NCBI GenBank assembly: GCA_913062815.1
Contig: CAJXWZ010000012.1
Coordinates: 62,001 to 126,000 of the forward strand
Reading direction: 5' to 3'
Origin: an uncultured Colwellia sp.
GTDB lineage: Bacteria > Pseudomonadota > Gammaproteobacteria > Enterobacterales > Alteromonadaceae
Length of the DNA: 64,000 bases
Below the pieces are notes generated by a model. It ran no database searches and was not told the DNA's origin. It saw only the letters and a program-made list of their open reading frames with translations. Each line of letters starts with the position of its first letter. Position 1 is the stretch's first letter. Positions 45,584 to 54,960 of this stretch are shown here, piece after piece. The translations under genes were made by a program, and so were the position numbers.

Positions 45584-48073
45584 ATGAATAAGTATATAAA
45601 TAAACACTACAGTGCAAGTAAATCTCTGCTTGCCGTGGCTATTTCTTTAGCCATTAATGTTCCTGTCTATGCTGAAGAGCCGGAAACTTCAACTAGCCAA
45701 GATGAATTAGTTAAAAATAACGTGTCAGAAAAAGAGTCAAAGAAAAAAGAATCGTTATTGATGGAAAAAATTGTTGTTACAGCGCAGAAGCGAGTTGAAT
45801 CAGTACAAAGTGTTGGTATTGCGATTACCGCTTTTAATGGCGATCAGCTTGAACAGTTAGGCGTAGAAAATAGCACTGACATTGCCAAGTTCACCCCAGG
45901 TGTTTCTTTGTCAGGTAGCTTTGCTGGGCAACAACAGCAATTTTCAATTCGAGGTGTGACGCAAAATGACTTCAATGATCATGTTGAGTCGCCAAATGCT
46001 ATTTATATTGATGAAGGTTATGTTGCTATGCAGCAGGGGCAAATATTTGGGACCTTCGATTTAGAAAGGGTTGAAGTACTTAAAGGTCCACAAGGCACAT
46101 TGTTTGGACGAAATGCCACCGGTGGTTTGGTCAGTTTTGTTACAAAAAAACCGACAGAGGATTTAGAAGGTTATATTGATTTAACGTTAGGCTCTTACAA
46201 CCAAAAAAAATTAGAGGGAGCAATTTCAGGCCCGATAACCGATGAACTTAGCTATCGGGTTGCAGGATTTTACAATGAGCAAGATGGTTATTTAAATAAT
46301 CATTTTCCAGAAACAACCTATGTTCCAGCTGAGTTTGAAGGCAATCTAAGCAATGGTCCTGCATTACCTAATTCAGGTGCTGACTTAGGTGGAGATGAAA
46401 GTTGGGCAGTAAGGACGCATCTTCTTTATAAAATTTCAGATGAGTCAGAATTATTAATGTCTGCATTTTTGACCCGTTCAACCCAATCTACTGGCCCCTA
46501 TCAGTCATCACCTGTTATCGCCGAATTAGATGAGCTTGGCCGTACCATAAATACCTACCGAGTCTCTGCTGACGAAACACGTGAATTTATCCACCCAACC
46601 AATCCTAATTACGATAATGGTTTTGATAATGATTTTGATGGCGTTCGCCCTGTTCCTGGCGGTGATTTCTACGGTTATATAGATCCCGATGGTAATGATT
46701 TTAATACCTCTAGTGACTTTGCCTTTGATGATTCAAACACTTATGAAACTTATGGCACAACAATTAACTATTTTTATGATTTTGATGATATTACCTTCAC
46801 GGCGATAACAGATTTTAAACATCATGATAAATTTACCGTATTAGACTTAGAGGCCGCGCCAGAAAGTCAATTTACTTGGTTTGGTGAAGCCGATATTGAT
46901 TCTTTTACGCAGGAGTTACGTCTTGACGGTGGCAATGACGATCAGCATTGGGTTGCCGGATTGTATTTTCTTGATATCGATGCCTTAAGCATTACCGGAT
47001 TAAGTGCTTTAGCCAATGGTACCGTATTACCTGAATATGGATTTACCGATTTTGATGAGCCACGTATCGCACACCTGAAAACACGTTCATATTCTATATT
47101 TGGTCAAATTGAAAATGCATTATCTGAAAATGTAAAATTAATTACCGGTTTAAGAGCTACTGAAGAGCAGAAAGATTACTTTTTTGATGTGCGCTATGCC
47201 GGTAATAACAGCGAACCCTTAGCTTGGGATCAAGATGCACTGAATGCGGGTAGTTCAAGAGCAACAGGTGCTTTTAATGACGATACTAGCCAAACCCTTA
47301 TTACCGGTAAAGTTCAGTTGGACTGGCAGTTAAGTAGAGACGTGCTGGTTTACACGGGTTATAACCGTGGTGTTAAAGCAGGCAGTTTTAATTCAAGTGG
47401 TGCGGGCCTAGCGGATAGTGATGTTCCTTACGACGACGAAGTATTAAGTGCTTATGAAATAGGTTTTAAATCTGTTTTTTGGGACAATACGGTTAAGTTT
47501 AATACCGCTGCTTACTATTATGACTACAAAGATTATCAAGCTTCTCGTTGGGATGGTTTGGGCAATGTTATAACTAATAATGATTCTGTTATCAAAGGCT
47601 TAGAATTTGAATTAGCGGCATCTCCTATCGATGGTTTAGATTTAATGCTTAATGTTGGCTTAATTGATGCGGTAGTTAAAGACCTCGATTTGGTTGGCGA
47701 TGGCTCCGTTTTAAAAGATGTCAGGCCAACATTTTCACCTGAGCAAACCGTTACTGGTTTAGCTCGTTATACCCTTTTTGACTTCGCTGGCGGTGATTTA
47801 ACCTTCCAAGCGAGCGCAAGTTATCAATCTAGTATTTATTCTAATTTATCCAACTTTGATTCAACTGAATTTGATAGCTGGACCGTTGTGGATGGCTTAG
47901 TTAGCTGGATGAGTGTAGATGAAACTTGGTCGGTTGATATTTTTGTTAAAAACATGTTTGACGAACGTTATAACACCATTGGCTTCGATCTAGCGGGCGT
48001 GTGTGGTTGTAATGAAGAAGCACAGGGTAAACCACGCTGGGTAGGCCTTTCTGTTAAATATAACTACTTCTAA
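45584..48073 (+). CDS. TonB-dependent outer-membrane receptor
   Basis: An 829-residue outer-membrane transporter. A signal peptide (ending PVYAEE) and a Lys/Glu-rich linker lead to the TonB-box region (EKIVVTAQKR), the plug domain (about 65-180, with LKGPQGTLFGRNATGGLVSFVTKKP) and a 22-strand-type barrel ending in aromatic VKYNYF. It imports a ligand into the periplasm with energy from TonB. As the first gene of the catabolic operon, 14 bases before the permease, it probably takes up the pathway substrate or a larger precursor. Full length, no sign of decay. Confidence 0.93.
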   Translation: MNKYINKHYSASKSLLAVAISLAINVPVYAEEPETSTSQDELVKNNVSEKESKKKESLLMEKIVVTAQKRVESVQSVGIAITAFNGDQLEQLGVENSTDIAKFTPGVSLSGSFAGQQQQFSIRGVTQNDFNDHVESPNAIYIDEGYVAMQQGQIFGTFDLERVEVLKGPQGTLFGRNATGGLVSFVTKKPTEDLEGYIDLTLGSYNQKKLEGAISGPITDELSYRVAGFYNEQDGYLNNHFPETTYVPAEFEGNLSNGPALPNSGADLGGDESWAVRTHLLYKISDESELLMSAFLTRSTQSTGPYQSSPVIAELDELGRTINTYRVSADETREFIHPTNPNYDNGFDNDFDGVRPVPGGDFYGYIDPDGNDFNTSSDFAFDDSNTYETYGTTINYFYDFDDITFTAITDFKHHDKFTVLDLEAAPESQFTWFGEADIDSFTQELRLDGGNDDQHWVAGLYFLDIDALSITGLSALANGTVLPEYGFTDFDEPRIAHLKTRSYSIFGQIENALSENVKLITGLRATEEQKDYFFDVRYAGNNSEPLAWDQDALNAGSSRATGAFNDDTSQTLITGKVQLDWQLSRDVLVYTGYNRGVKAGSFNSSGAGLADSDVPYDDEVLSAYEIGFKSVFWDNTVKFNTAAYYYDYKDYQASRWDGLGNVITNNDSVIKGLEFELAASPIDGLDLMLNVGLIDAVVKDLDLVGDGSVLKDVRPTFSPEQTVTGLARYTLFDFAGGDLTFQASASYQSSIYSNLSNFDSTEFDSWTVVDGLVSWMSVDETWSVDIFVKNMFDERYNTIGFDLAGVCGCNEEAQGKPRWVGLSVKYNYF

Positions 48074-48087
48074 GAGGAGAAATTATC

Positions 48088-49473
48088 ATGGCTGGATTAA
48101 TAAATTCAACTGATAAAACGCACAATAATGATCCTGATTTTTCAACGTCAGTAGTGCCTGAATACGCACGAATGTCAAAAGTTTCACTGACAATGGCCTG
48201 GTGGGCATTATGCAGTGCGATGATCTGGCTATTGGTAAGTGCAACATTAGCCATGAGTTACGGTACAAAAAATGCCATCACAGGTTTGGTATTTTCCGTA
48301 CTCACTTATGGAGTAATTAATAGTGTCATAAGTAAGTATGCAATAAAAACGGGGCTATCCGTTGGACTGTTCTCTCGTAAAGTGTATGGCAATGTGGGTG
48401 AACTATTGGCGACAGGAATATTTGCCACCATTGCTATTTATTACTGTGTTTTTGAGGGCTCAGTAATTGCAGTAGCCATTCAACATTACTTCTCGCAATT
48501 AGAATTATGGCACGCCTACTTAATTGTGGTGCTTTACAGTGTGCCCTTAGTTTTTGGTGGAGTTGGTCAATGGCTAGATAAATTTAATGGCGTATTATTA
48601 CCTTTTTACTATATTGGTTTGTTTGCTGCTGTTGTTCTAACCGTGAGTCAATATGGCTACACTGACCAATGGCTAAATTTAGGTCCAACAGGCGCTACAC
48701 TAGATGGAGGTTGGTGGTCATGCTATAGCTATTTTATGGGGCTATGGGTAATGATGATGTATACCTGGGATTATGCTCGTTTTGGTAAAAAAGAAGATAC
48801 GAAATATCATAGTAAATTTAATTTTGGTATTCCCTTTTATCTTTGTACCTATTTACTCAATGGTGTCATTGGTATTTATTTGGTGGCTACTATTCCATCG
48901 GAAGGAGCATTATCTGAGATATCTATTGTGCTAGCAATCTTAAAGCTTATGGGGTTTATGGGGCTAATCTTTATCTGGATCAGTCAAACGAGAATTAATA
49001 CCGCCAACTTTCAACTCGCAACGGTTAATCTTCAATCGTTTTTATATCGTATTTTGAAGGTCAAACTCAGTAAAATTACAGTGGCAATTTTAGTTGGTGC
49101 GTTAGTGTTCTCTTTAATGCTTACCGATGTCTTTAGCTTTATTTTACAAGCACTTGCTTATCAAAGTATTTTTGTAGTGTCGTGGGTGGTTATCGCTCTA
49201 ACCTATATCTTCATTCATAGAAAAGACGTGCATGATGAAAACAAGGCAAATGCTTCTTTGGAGCAACAGAATGTAAAAATATGTGGTGTAGTTGCTTGGG
49301 CGAGTTCATCACTAGTGGGTGTAGTCATGCTTAATACCAGCGGTGGTCTTTCACAATATGCATCGCTTGCTACTATCATTGTTGCTGTTGTTATTTATTA
49401 TGTTTTACAAGGTGTTACCGTGAAGTCAGGAAAGAAATCAACTATTTATATAAAGGAAGAAAAATCATGTTAA
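48088..49473 (+). CDS. NCS1-like purine/pyrimidine/hydantoin permease family transporter
   Basis: A polytopic inner-membrane protein of 461 residues with about 12 TM helices. The N-terminal part (PEYARMSKVSLTMAWWALCS), FSRKVYGNVGELLATGIF and TWDYARFGKKEDTKYHSKF resemble nucleobase:cation symporters of the NCS1 family. Members import cytosine, uracil, allantoin, hydantoins and vitamins, often ring compounds with amide groups. Its place between the receptor and the PxpA-like gene (7-base overlap with the latter) makes it the probable inner-membrane importer of the substrate. Confidence 0.78.
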   Translation: MAGLINSTDKTHNNDPDFSTSVVPEYARMSKVSLTMAWWALCSAMIWLLVSATLAMSYGTKNAITGLVFSVLTYGVINSVISKYAIKTGLSVGLFSRKVYGNVGELLATGIFATIAIYYCVFEGSVIAVAIQHYFSQLELWHAYLIVVLYSVPLVFGGVGQWLDKFNGVLLPFYYIGLFAAVVLTVSQYGYTDQWLNLGPTGATLDGGWWSCYSYFMGLWVMMMYTWDYARFGKKEDTKYHSKFNFGIPFYLCTYLLNGVIGIYLVATIPSEGALSEISIVLAILKLMGFMGLIFIWISQTRINTANFQLATVNLQSFLYRILKVKLSKITVAILVGALVFSLMLTDVFSFILQALAYQSIFVVSWVVIALTYIFIHRKDVHDENKANASLEQQNVKICGVVAWASSSLVGVVMLNTSGGLSQYASLATIIVAVVIYYVLQGVTVKSGKKSTIYIKEEKSC

Positions 49474-50198
49474 ATATTAATTGTGACATGGGGGAGTCTT
49501 TCGGTATTTACAAAATGGGCGACGATGAGCGGATTATGCCTCATATTACCCATGCAAATGTTGCTTGTGGTATGCATGCTTCTGATCCTAATCATATGCA
49601 AAATACCGTAAAGTTAGCCAAGAGACACGGCGTGAAGGTTGGAGCTCACTTTTCTTTACCCGATTTACAAGGTTTTGGCCGCCGTGAAATGACAATGTCA
49701 CGGGAAGAGCTTAGAAATACTATTCTTTATCAAGTAGGAGCATTAAACGCTTTTTTAGAAAGTGAAAATATGCAATTAAGTCACCTTAAACCTCATGGTG
49801 CACTTTATGGTATGGCGGCTAAACAGGAAGCTACAGCCATGGCGGTTATTGATGTTGCTAAAATTTATAACTTACCTATATACGGTATGATTGATACGAC
49901 TCAACACCTTATGACGATAGAGCACAATGTTCCTTTTGTTGCTGAATTTTTTGCTGACCTTGATTATGCCGCTAATGGTCAATTAATCATTAGCAAAAAA
50001 CACCATGCGGTAAATGCAAAAGAGGTTCGAGCTAAAGTAAGAGATGCAGTGTTACATAACAAAGTTAAAACGGTAGAAGGGGATTACATTAGCACTAAGG
50101 TAGAAACAATTTGTGTTCATTCAGATACGCCCAATGCGCATGAACTAGTAACAGGAATTTCAGATGAACTATTAAATTTGGTGAATAATCATGAATAA
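49467..50198 (+). CDS. LamB/YcsF family protein, PxpA-like (5-oxoprolinase subunit A)
   Basis: A 243-residue member of the YcsF family with the typical NINCDMGESFG, ANVACGMHASDP, GVKVGAHFSLPDLQGFGRREM and HLKPHGALYG motifs. PxpA acts with PxpB and PxpC in ATP-dependent ring opening of 5-oxoproline; fungal LamB relatives are needed for 2-pyrrolidinone use. Here it is encoded with a biotin carboxylase and a biotin carrier, so it may hydrolyse a carboxylated lactam. It overlaps the permease stop by 7 bases and the next gene by 8. I leave the symbol empty because the substrate may not be oxoproline. Confidence 0.88.
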   Translation: MLNINCDMGESFGIYKMGDDERIMPHITHANVACGMHASDPNHMQNTVKLAKRHGVKVGAHFSLPDLQGFGRREMTMSREELRNTILYQVGALNAFLESENMQLSHLKPHGALYGMAAKQEATAMAVIDVAKIYNLPIYGMIDTTQHLMTIEHNVPFVAEFFADLDYAANGQLIISKKHHAVNAKEVRAKVRDAVLHNKVKTVEGDYISTKVETICVHSDTPNAHELVTGISDELLNLVNNHE

Positions 50199-51564
50199 AG
50201 TACTTATAGCCAATCGTGGCGAAATCGCATGTCGAATCATTAAAAGTTGCCAGAAACTGGGCATCAAAACGGTTGCGGTATATTCCGAAGCGGATGAAAA
50301 CAGTTTACATAAATCATTGGCTGACGAAGCTATTTGCGTAGGTCCAGCTAAATCAACCGAGAGTTACCTTAATGTACCCGCAGTGTTAAAAGCGGCAGTA
50401 GATACAGGTGCAACTGCAATTCATCCTGGTTATGGTTTTTTAGCTGAAAACACAGATTTTGCTGACAGTATTGTTGCTCAAGGCATGAAGTGGATTGGCC
50501 CAGCACCAGAAACAATATTATTGATGGGTGATAAAGATCGCGCTCGAGCAATAGCACAAGAAGCTGGTGTACCGGTTCTAACAGGTAGCCCTCGATTTGA
50601 AATGGGTGCATTAGAAAATATAGAAGACTATGCCAGCAAAGTAGGTTACCCCTTATTAGTCAAAGCATCGGCTGGTGGTGGCGGTATCGGTATGAAGTTG
50701 GTACTTGATGAGCAAGACTTACTTAAAGTCGCTCAATCAACACAACAACTAGCATTGCGTTCTTTTGGTGACGGTACAATTTTCTTAGAAAGGTATGTAA
50801 AACAAGCACGCCATATTGAGATCCAAATTTTTGGTGATGGTAAAGGTAATGCTATTCATTTGTTTGAGCGAGATTGCTCGATTCAACGGCGCTTTCAAAA
50901 AGTTCTTGAAGAATCACCCGCACCGCATTTAACTGAAGAACTTCGAGATGAAATCGCAGAGAGTGCAGTTAATCTTGCAAAATCACAGCGTTATGCTGGT
51001 GCAGGTACTGTCGAATTTATTTTTGATGATGATACAAAAGATTATTATTTTTTAGAGATGAATACCCGTATTCAAGTTGAACACCCTGTCACTGAAATGG
51101 TTACCGATATGGACTTGGTGGCAATGCAACTTCAGCTTGTATTTGATAACAATTTTCAATTAGAGCAATCTGTTGTTAAACACAAGGGTGTAGCAATAGA
51201 ATGCCGTTTGTATGCTGAAAACCCAAGTAAAATGTTTTTACCTTCACCAGGCACACTAACTACATTGAAATTTCCTAGCGAAAGTAAAAATATTCGTATA
51301 GATACCGGTTTCAGGGAAGGCGATAACGTTACTCCTTATTATGATCCTATGATTTCAAAAGTAATTACTTGGGGGAAAAGCCGTGATGAAGCGATAGCGA
51401 CTATGATTAGTACATTGTCAGAGACTAAAGTAGAAGGGTTATTTACAAATTTACCTTTTTTATTAGATATTTTGAAACACGGTGAATTTCAAAAAGGTCT
51501 TGTTAGTACAAGTTTTATTAAGTTACATGCGCAAGAGTTGAACATTGATGGGAGTAAACTCTAA
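50191..51564 (+). CDS. Biotin carboxylase (AccC-like)
   Basis: A 457-residue ATP-grasp enzyme that carboxylates biotin on a carrier protein. Motifs: VLIANRGEIACRIIKSC, GYGFLAEN, the ATP-grasp loop KASAGGGGIGMKLV, RHIEIQIFGDG, FERDCSIQRRFQKVLEESPAP and MNTRIQVEHPVTEMVTDMDL. This is the stand-alone BC subunit, but the context differs from acetyl-CoA carboxylase: it lies between pxpA-like and pxpB-like genes, overlapping both, and a biotin carrier closes the operon. It is probably the BC part of a urea-carboxylase-like enzyme. Confidence 0.93.
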   Translation: MNKVLIANRGEIACRIIKSCQKLGIKTVAVYSEADENSLHKSLADEAICVGPAKSTESYLNVPAVLKAAVDTGATAIHPGYGFLAENTDFADSIVAQGMKWIGPAPETILLMGDKDRARAIAQEAGVPVLTGSPRFEMGALENIEDYASKVGYPLLVKASAGGGGIGMKLVLDEQDLLKVAQSTQQLALRSFGDGTIFLERYVKQARHIEIQIFGDGKGNAIHLFERDCSIQRRFQKVLEESPAPHLTEELRDEIAESAVNLAKSQRYAGAGTVEFIFDDDTKDYYFLEMNTRIQVEHPVTEMVTDMDLVAMQLQLVFDNNFQLEQSVVKHKGVAIECRLYAENPSKMFLPSPGTLTTLKFPSESKNIRIDTGFREGDNVTPYYDPMISKVITWGKSRDEAIATMISTLSETKVEGLFTNLPFLLDILKHGEFQKGLVSTSFIKLHAQELNIDGSKL

Positions 51565-52436
51565 TGATTTATGATAAACCACGATTTAGTCCGGGTGGCG
51601 ATCGCTACATTTTGATTGAGTTTGGCGATGAAATGAATCTCACACTCAATTTTAAGGCACAAGCACTAGCCAAGTTATTGGAAGATAATAAGCAACTAGG
51701 TATTATAGAATCAGCACCCTGTTTTGCCTCAATGTTGATTCATTATGAGCCTGAAATTATTGGCTATGACAGTGCTGTCACCTATTTAACCGAACTAATT
51801 TCTGAACTTGGACCAAGTGATGATATTGTGCTCGACAGCCGCATATTTTATATTCCGGCAGTATATTTAGATCCCTGGACGAAAGAAGCTATTGATGATT
51901 ACCGCATTAAAATCAATAATGAAAAAATCTATGATCCCGACTATGTTGCGGAGCTAAATGGCTTAGAAAACGCTCAACAGCTCGCACGGGTGCATTCAGG
52001 AACGGAATATTGGATCTCATCGCTTGGTTTTTGGCCTGGGTTACCCTTTATGATGCCACTTGATCCTCGTTGTAAACTAACGGCACCTAAATATAATCCG
52101 CCTAGAACATGGACGCCTAAAGGTGCAATTGGTATGGGAGGAGCTTCAACAGCTATTTATCCAGAAGCCTTACCAGGAGGTTATCAATTATTTGCTCGTA
52201 CTCCGGTACCTATTTGGGATACATCCAAACGTTTTGATGTTTTTGAAAATAGTATTTGTTTGTTTCAACCAGGTGATAGAGTCAAGTTTGTCCCCTGTGA
52301 TGAAGAAGCGTTTGAGTATTATGAGCAACAAGTTAATGATGGCAGTTATGTTTACAACTTGATTGAGTATCAAAAATTTTCGGTGAAAAATCATAATGAC
52401 TGGGTTAATAATTTAGACATTACAAAAAGGTTTTAG
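51564..52436 (+). CDS. PxpB-like protein (AHS1/KipI family)
   Basis: A 290-residue protein of the KipI/allophanate-hydrolase-subunit-1 family. Motifs: FSPGGDRYILIEFGDEMN at the start, IPAVY, GFWPGLPFMMPLDPRCKLTAP, MGGASTAIYPEALPGGYQLF and the late FQPGDRVKFVPC. With PxpC it equals the carboxyltransferase region of urea carboxylase. It overlaps the BC stop by one base (TAATG), and 9 bases separate it from pxpC. It is longer than the usual ~220-240 residues because of an extended C-terminal tail. Confidence 0.88.
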   Translation: MIYDKPRFSPGGDRYILIEFGDEMNLTLNFKAQALAKLLEDNKQLGIIESAPCFASMLIHYEPEIIGYDSAVTYLTELISELGPSDDIVLDSRIFYIPAVYLDPWTKEAIDDYRIKINNEKIYDPDYVAELNGLENAQQLARVHSGTEYWISSLGFWPGLPFMMPLDPRCKLTAPKYNPPRTWTPKGAIGMGGASTAIYPEALPGGYQLFARTPVPIWDTSKRFDVFENSICLFQPGDRVKFVPCDEEAFEYYEQQVNDGSYVYNLIEYQKFSVKNHNDWVNNLDITKRF

Positions 52437-52445
52437 GAGATCATC

Positions 52446-53426
52446 ATGTTTACTGTAATTAAAACAGGTTTAGAAACGTCAGTACAAGATTATCCCGGTC
52501 GACTTGGTTTTAGAAATCAAGGCTTCCCGCCATCAGGCCCTATGGATAGTTGGTCATTTCGTTTAGCCAACAGATTAGTGGGTAACGAGGTAGGAACGGC
52601 TGCTTTAGAATGCCAATATATCGGTCCAACATTAGCTTTTGAACAAGATGCTGTGATAGCGATTACCGGCGCAGATATGACGCCCAAAATAGATGGGGAA
52701 GCAGTGCCAATGTGGACAAGTATCCACATCAAAGCGGGTCAAGAGCTGGCTTTGGCTTTTGCAAAAAAAGGGGTTAGAGCCTATATAGCAATCGCAGGCG
52801 GTATTGACTCAGAACCTTGGCTTGGCTCTCAGTCAACTTTTCATAAGGCTGGAGTAGGTGGTATTGAAGGTCACGCTTTACAAAAAGGACAGCAAATTAA
52901 TTGGCGAGCGGTTGATGTGAATGACACATTAGTTAACCGTAAGGTTAAAAGTGAAGCATTACCCGATATAAATAGCAATAATGCGGTTTCTATCAATGTA
53001 GTCTACGGGCCTAATGTCGGCTGGCTAAATGAAGCTGGTAAAACTAAGTTTTTAAGTGAACCATGGAAATTATCAGGTAAAAGTGATCGAACCGGCTTTC
53101 GTTTAGAGGGCCCTAAACTGTCATTTACCGATAAGGCTCATAATAAACCACCAGAACACGGCAATGAACCATCAAACATTATCGATCAGGGCTACCCTGT
53201 TGGAGGAATAAACTTAGCTGGAGAAACCCCGATCATTTTAGTGAATGATGGGCCTAGCATGGGAGGGTTTATTAACCCTTTTACAGTACCGGGCTGTGAA
53301 TTTTGGAAACTAGCACAAGCAAAACCAGGAACTCAACTATACTTCACAGAAATTACAGTACAACAAGCTCAACTACTTAGTAAAGAGCAATCCGATGCTT
53401 GTGCTGATGATAAAATAACCAAGTAA
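52446..53426 (+). CDS. PxpC-like protein (AHS2/KipA family)
   Basis: A 326-residue protein of the KipA/allophanate-hydrolase-subunit-2 family. Motifs: VIKTGLETSVQDYPGRLGF, PPSGPMDSWSFRLANRLVGN, ITGADMTPKIDG, SDRTGFRLEGPKL and late VNDGPSMGGF. Together with PxpB it is expected to form the carboxyltransferase or amide-activating part of the complex. An AGGAG site lies just before its ATG. The length is normal for the family. Confidence 0.88.
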   Translation: MFTVIKTGLETSVQDYPGRLGFRNQGFPPSGPMDSWSFRLANRLVGNEVGTAALECQYIGPTLAFEQDAVIAITGADMTPKIDGEAVPMWTSIHIKAGQELALAFAKKGVRAYIAIAGGIDSEPWLGSQSTFHKAGVGGIEGHALQKGQQINWRAVDVNDTLVNRKVKSEALPDINSNNAVSINVVYGPNVGWLNEAGKTKFLSEPWKLSGKSDRTGFRLEGPKLSFTDKAHNKPPEHGNEPSNIIDQGYPVGGINLAGETPIILVNDGPSMGGFINPFTVPGCEFWKLAQAKPGTQLYFTEITVQQAQLLSKEQSDACADDKITK

Positions 53427-53450
53427 CAAAATTCACCAGAGGATATATCT

Positions 53451-53669
53451 ATGGAACATATAACACTACAAACATCAGGTAATATTTGGAAAATATTGGT
53501 AAAAGTTGGTGATAAAGTAGAAGCAGGGGATGTACTTTTTATTATGGAGGTCATGAAGATGGAAGTTGAGCATGAAGCAACTTGCTCGGGTGTAATACGA
53601 GAAATCCATATTAATGAAGGGGATGAGGGCTTGGATGCTGATATGATTGCAATAAGCATTGAGCCATAG
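53451..53669 (+). CDS. Stand-alone biotin carboxyl carrier protein
   Basis: A 72-residue biotinyl domain with nothing added. The biotin-accepting lysine is K36 in the motif VMKME. The flanking GDKVEAGDVLFIMEVMKM and second half VIREIHINEGD match one complete barrel-sandwich. AccB has an extra N-terminal domain of about 75 residues, so this is not a housekeeping AccB. It closes the operon and provides the mobile biotin arm between the biotin carboxylase and PxpB/PxpC. Confidence 0.9.
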   Translation: MEHITLQTSGNIWKILVKVGDKVEAGDVLFIMEVMKMEVEHEATCSGVIREIHINEGDEGLDADMIAISIEP

Positions 53670-53718
53670 TGAGAATTAAACAACTATAAAGTTTGGGCAT
53701 TATTTGTCTAAAAGGTAA

Positions 53719-53755
53719 ATCAAAAGCGTCAAAAGTCGCTTTTGATTTCGCTAAT
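53719..53755 (+). terminator. Terminator of the carboxylase operon
   Basis: The perfect 10-bp stem ATCAAAAGCG/CGCTTTTGAT (8-base loop) is followed by a T-rich stretch, 50 bases after the biotin carrier stop. Confidence 0.65.
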
Positions 53756-53821
53756 TTTTAATATCGTGTAAGTTGTAAGGAGGGTTTATATTTAATTCTA
53801 AAAATAGAAAGCGAGAATAAA

Positions 53822-54856
53822 ATGAAATGGTATTTTATCAATTTTTTTATAATTACAACTTTGCTTTGTACTTTTGCAGAAACTGCTATAGGGGAAAGTT
53901 CATACCTTGTAATTTCAGATGGGAAAAAGATCCATTACTCTCTTTTAAAAAAAACATCAAAAACATGGAAAATTTGTGCATTATTGCCAAATGGCAGGGA
54001 CAAATACTGGTGGGGAGTTTCACATGTATTGAACACTCAAGCTGAAAAATTGAAAGTTAACCTTGCCGTTTATGATGCCGGAAGCTACAACAATATTGAT
54101 TTACAAAAAAAACAACTAAAGCAATGTGAAGATGAAAGTGCCGATGCATTTATAATTGCCGCGGTTGATCCTGAAAAACTAAATTATGAAATAGATAGGT
54201 TAATTGGCCAAGGAAAAATTGTTATTGATTTAATTAATGGTATTGAAAATCCAAATATAACTTCTCATTCAATAGTATCATGGTCAAATGTTGGAAAACT
54301 TGCATTTGATAGTATCATTCAAATTGAAAATGATAGAGAAATCAGCATAGGAGTACTTCCTGGACCTAAAGACTCAAAATGGGTTGAAAGTACTTTTCAA
54401 GCTATTATTAAATCCGCAGAGTTATATCCAAATGTGAAATTGATAAATATAGGTTATGGAGCTACAGAGGCTGGAGAGCAAGCTAGTTTAATAAGGACTT
54501 TTTTTGCAGAAAATAGCGTAGATTATGTTATTTCGAATGCTGTTGCAGCAAATATTATGGTTCATTATAATTCGTTATACGGTGACAACGTTAAGATTAT
54601 TTCTTTTTATTCGAATTTAGAAACGATAGAAAATTTAAAAAATAAATATATAGATGTCACTATCACTGACTTCCCTTTAATTCAGGCAAAGCTAGCCATT
54701 GATTCAGCAATTCGAGCATTAGGAGGAGAAAAAATCCCTTCGGTCATTAGTCCTACAATAAAAGCATTAAAAAATAATAATTTGTCAGAGAGTGATATTC
54801 AAGGAACTTTAAGTACAGGTAAGTGGCTAATCAGAAAAGAATTTACCAAAAACTGA
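53822..54856 (+). CDS. TorT-like periplasmic binding protein
   Basis: A 344-residue exported protein (signal peptide ending TAIGESS) with a type I periplasmic-binding fold. It resembles TorT, the trimethylamine-N-oxide sensor partner of TorS: KTWKICALLPNGRDKYWWG, a central SADAFIIAAVDPEKL, and VSWSNVGKLAFDSI. No torS, torR or reductase genes lie in the window. It may instead bind a sugar or amine and be a leftover of a larger cargo. It sits between two terminator-like regions and reads alone. Confidence 0.72.
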   Translation: MKWYFINFFIITTLLCTFAETAIGESSYLVISDGKKIHYSLLKKTSKTWKICALLPNGRDKYWWGVSHVLNTQAEKLKVNLAVYDAGSYNNIDLQKKQLKQCEDESADAFIIAAVDPEKLNYEIDRLIGQGKIVIDLINGIENPNITSHSIVSWSNVGKLAFDSIIQIENDREISIGVLPGPKDSKWVESTFQAIIKSAELYPNVKLINIGYGATEAGEQASLIRTFFAENSVDYVISNAVAANIMVHYNSLYGDNVKIISFYSNLETIENLKNKYIDVTITDFPLIQAKLAIDSAIRALGGEKIPSVISPTIKALKNNNLSESDIQGTLSTGKWLIRKEFTKN

Positions 54857-54960
54857 TATAAATCATTGCTAGATAATCCTGATTTTAAATTATAAAAATT
54901 ACTCTTAGGCGGGGATAATCCACCTTAGAAGAAGGCATTAAATCTTTAAGGAGACCTGTT

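Noticed and set aside
49467-53426. Firm call as 5-oxoprolinase PxpABC
   Set aside because: The embedded biotin carboxylase and biotin carrier, plus transporter and aminotransferase, point to a different or wider reaction.
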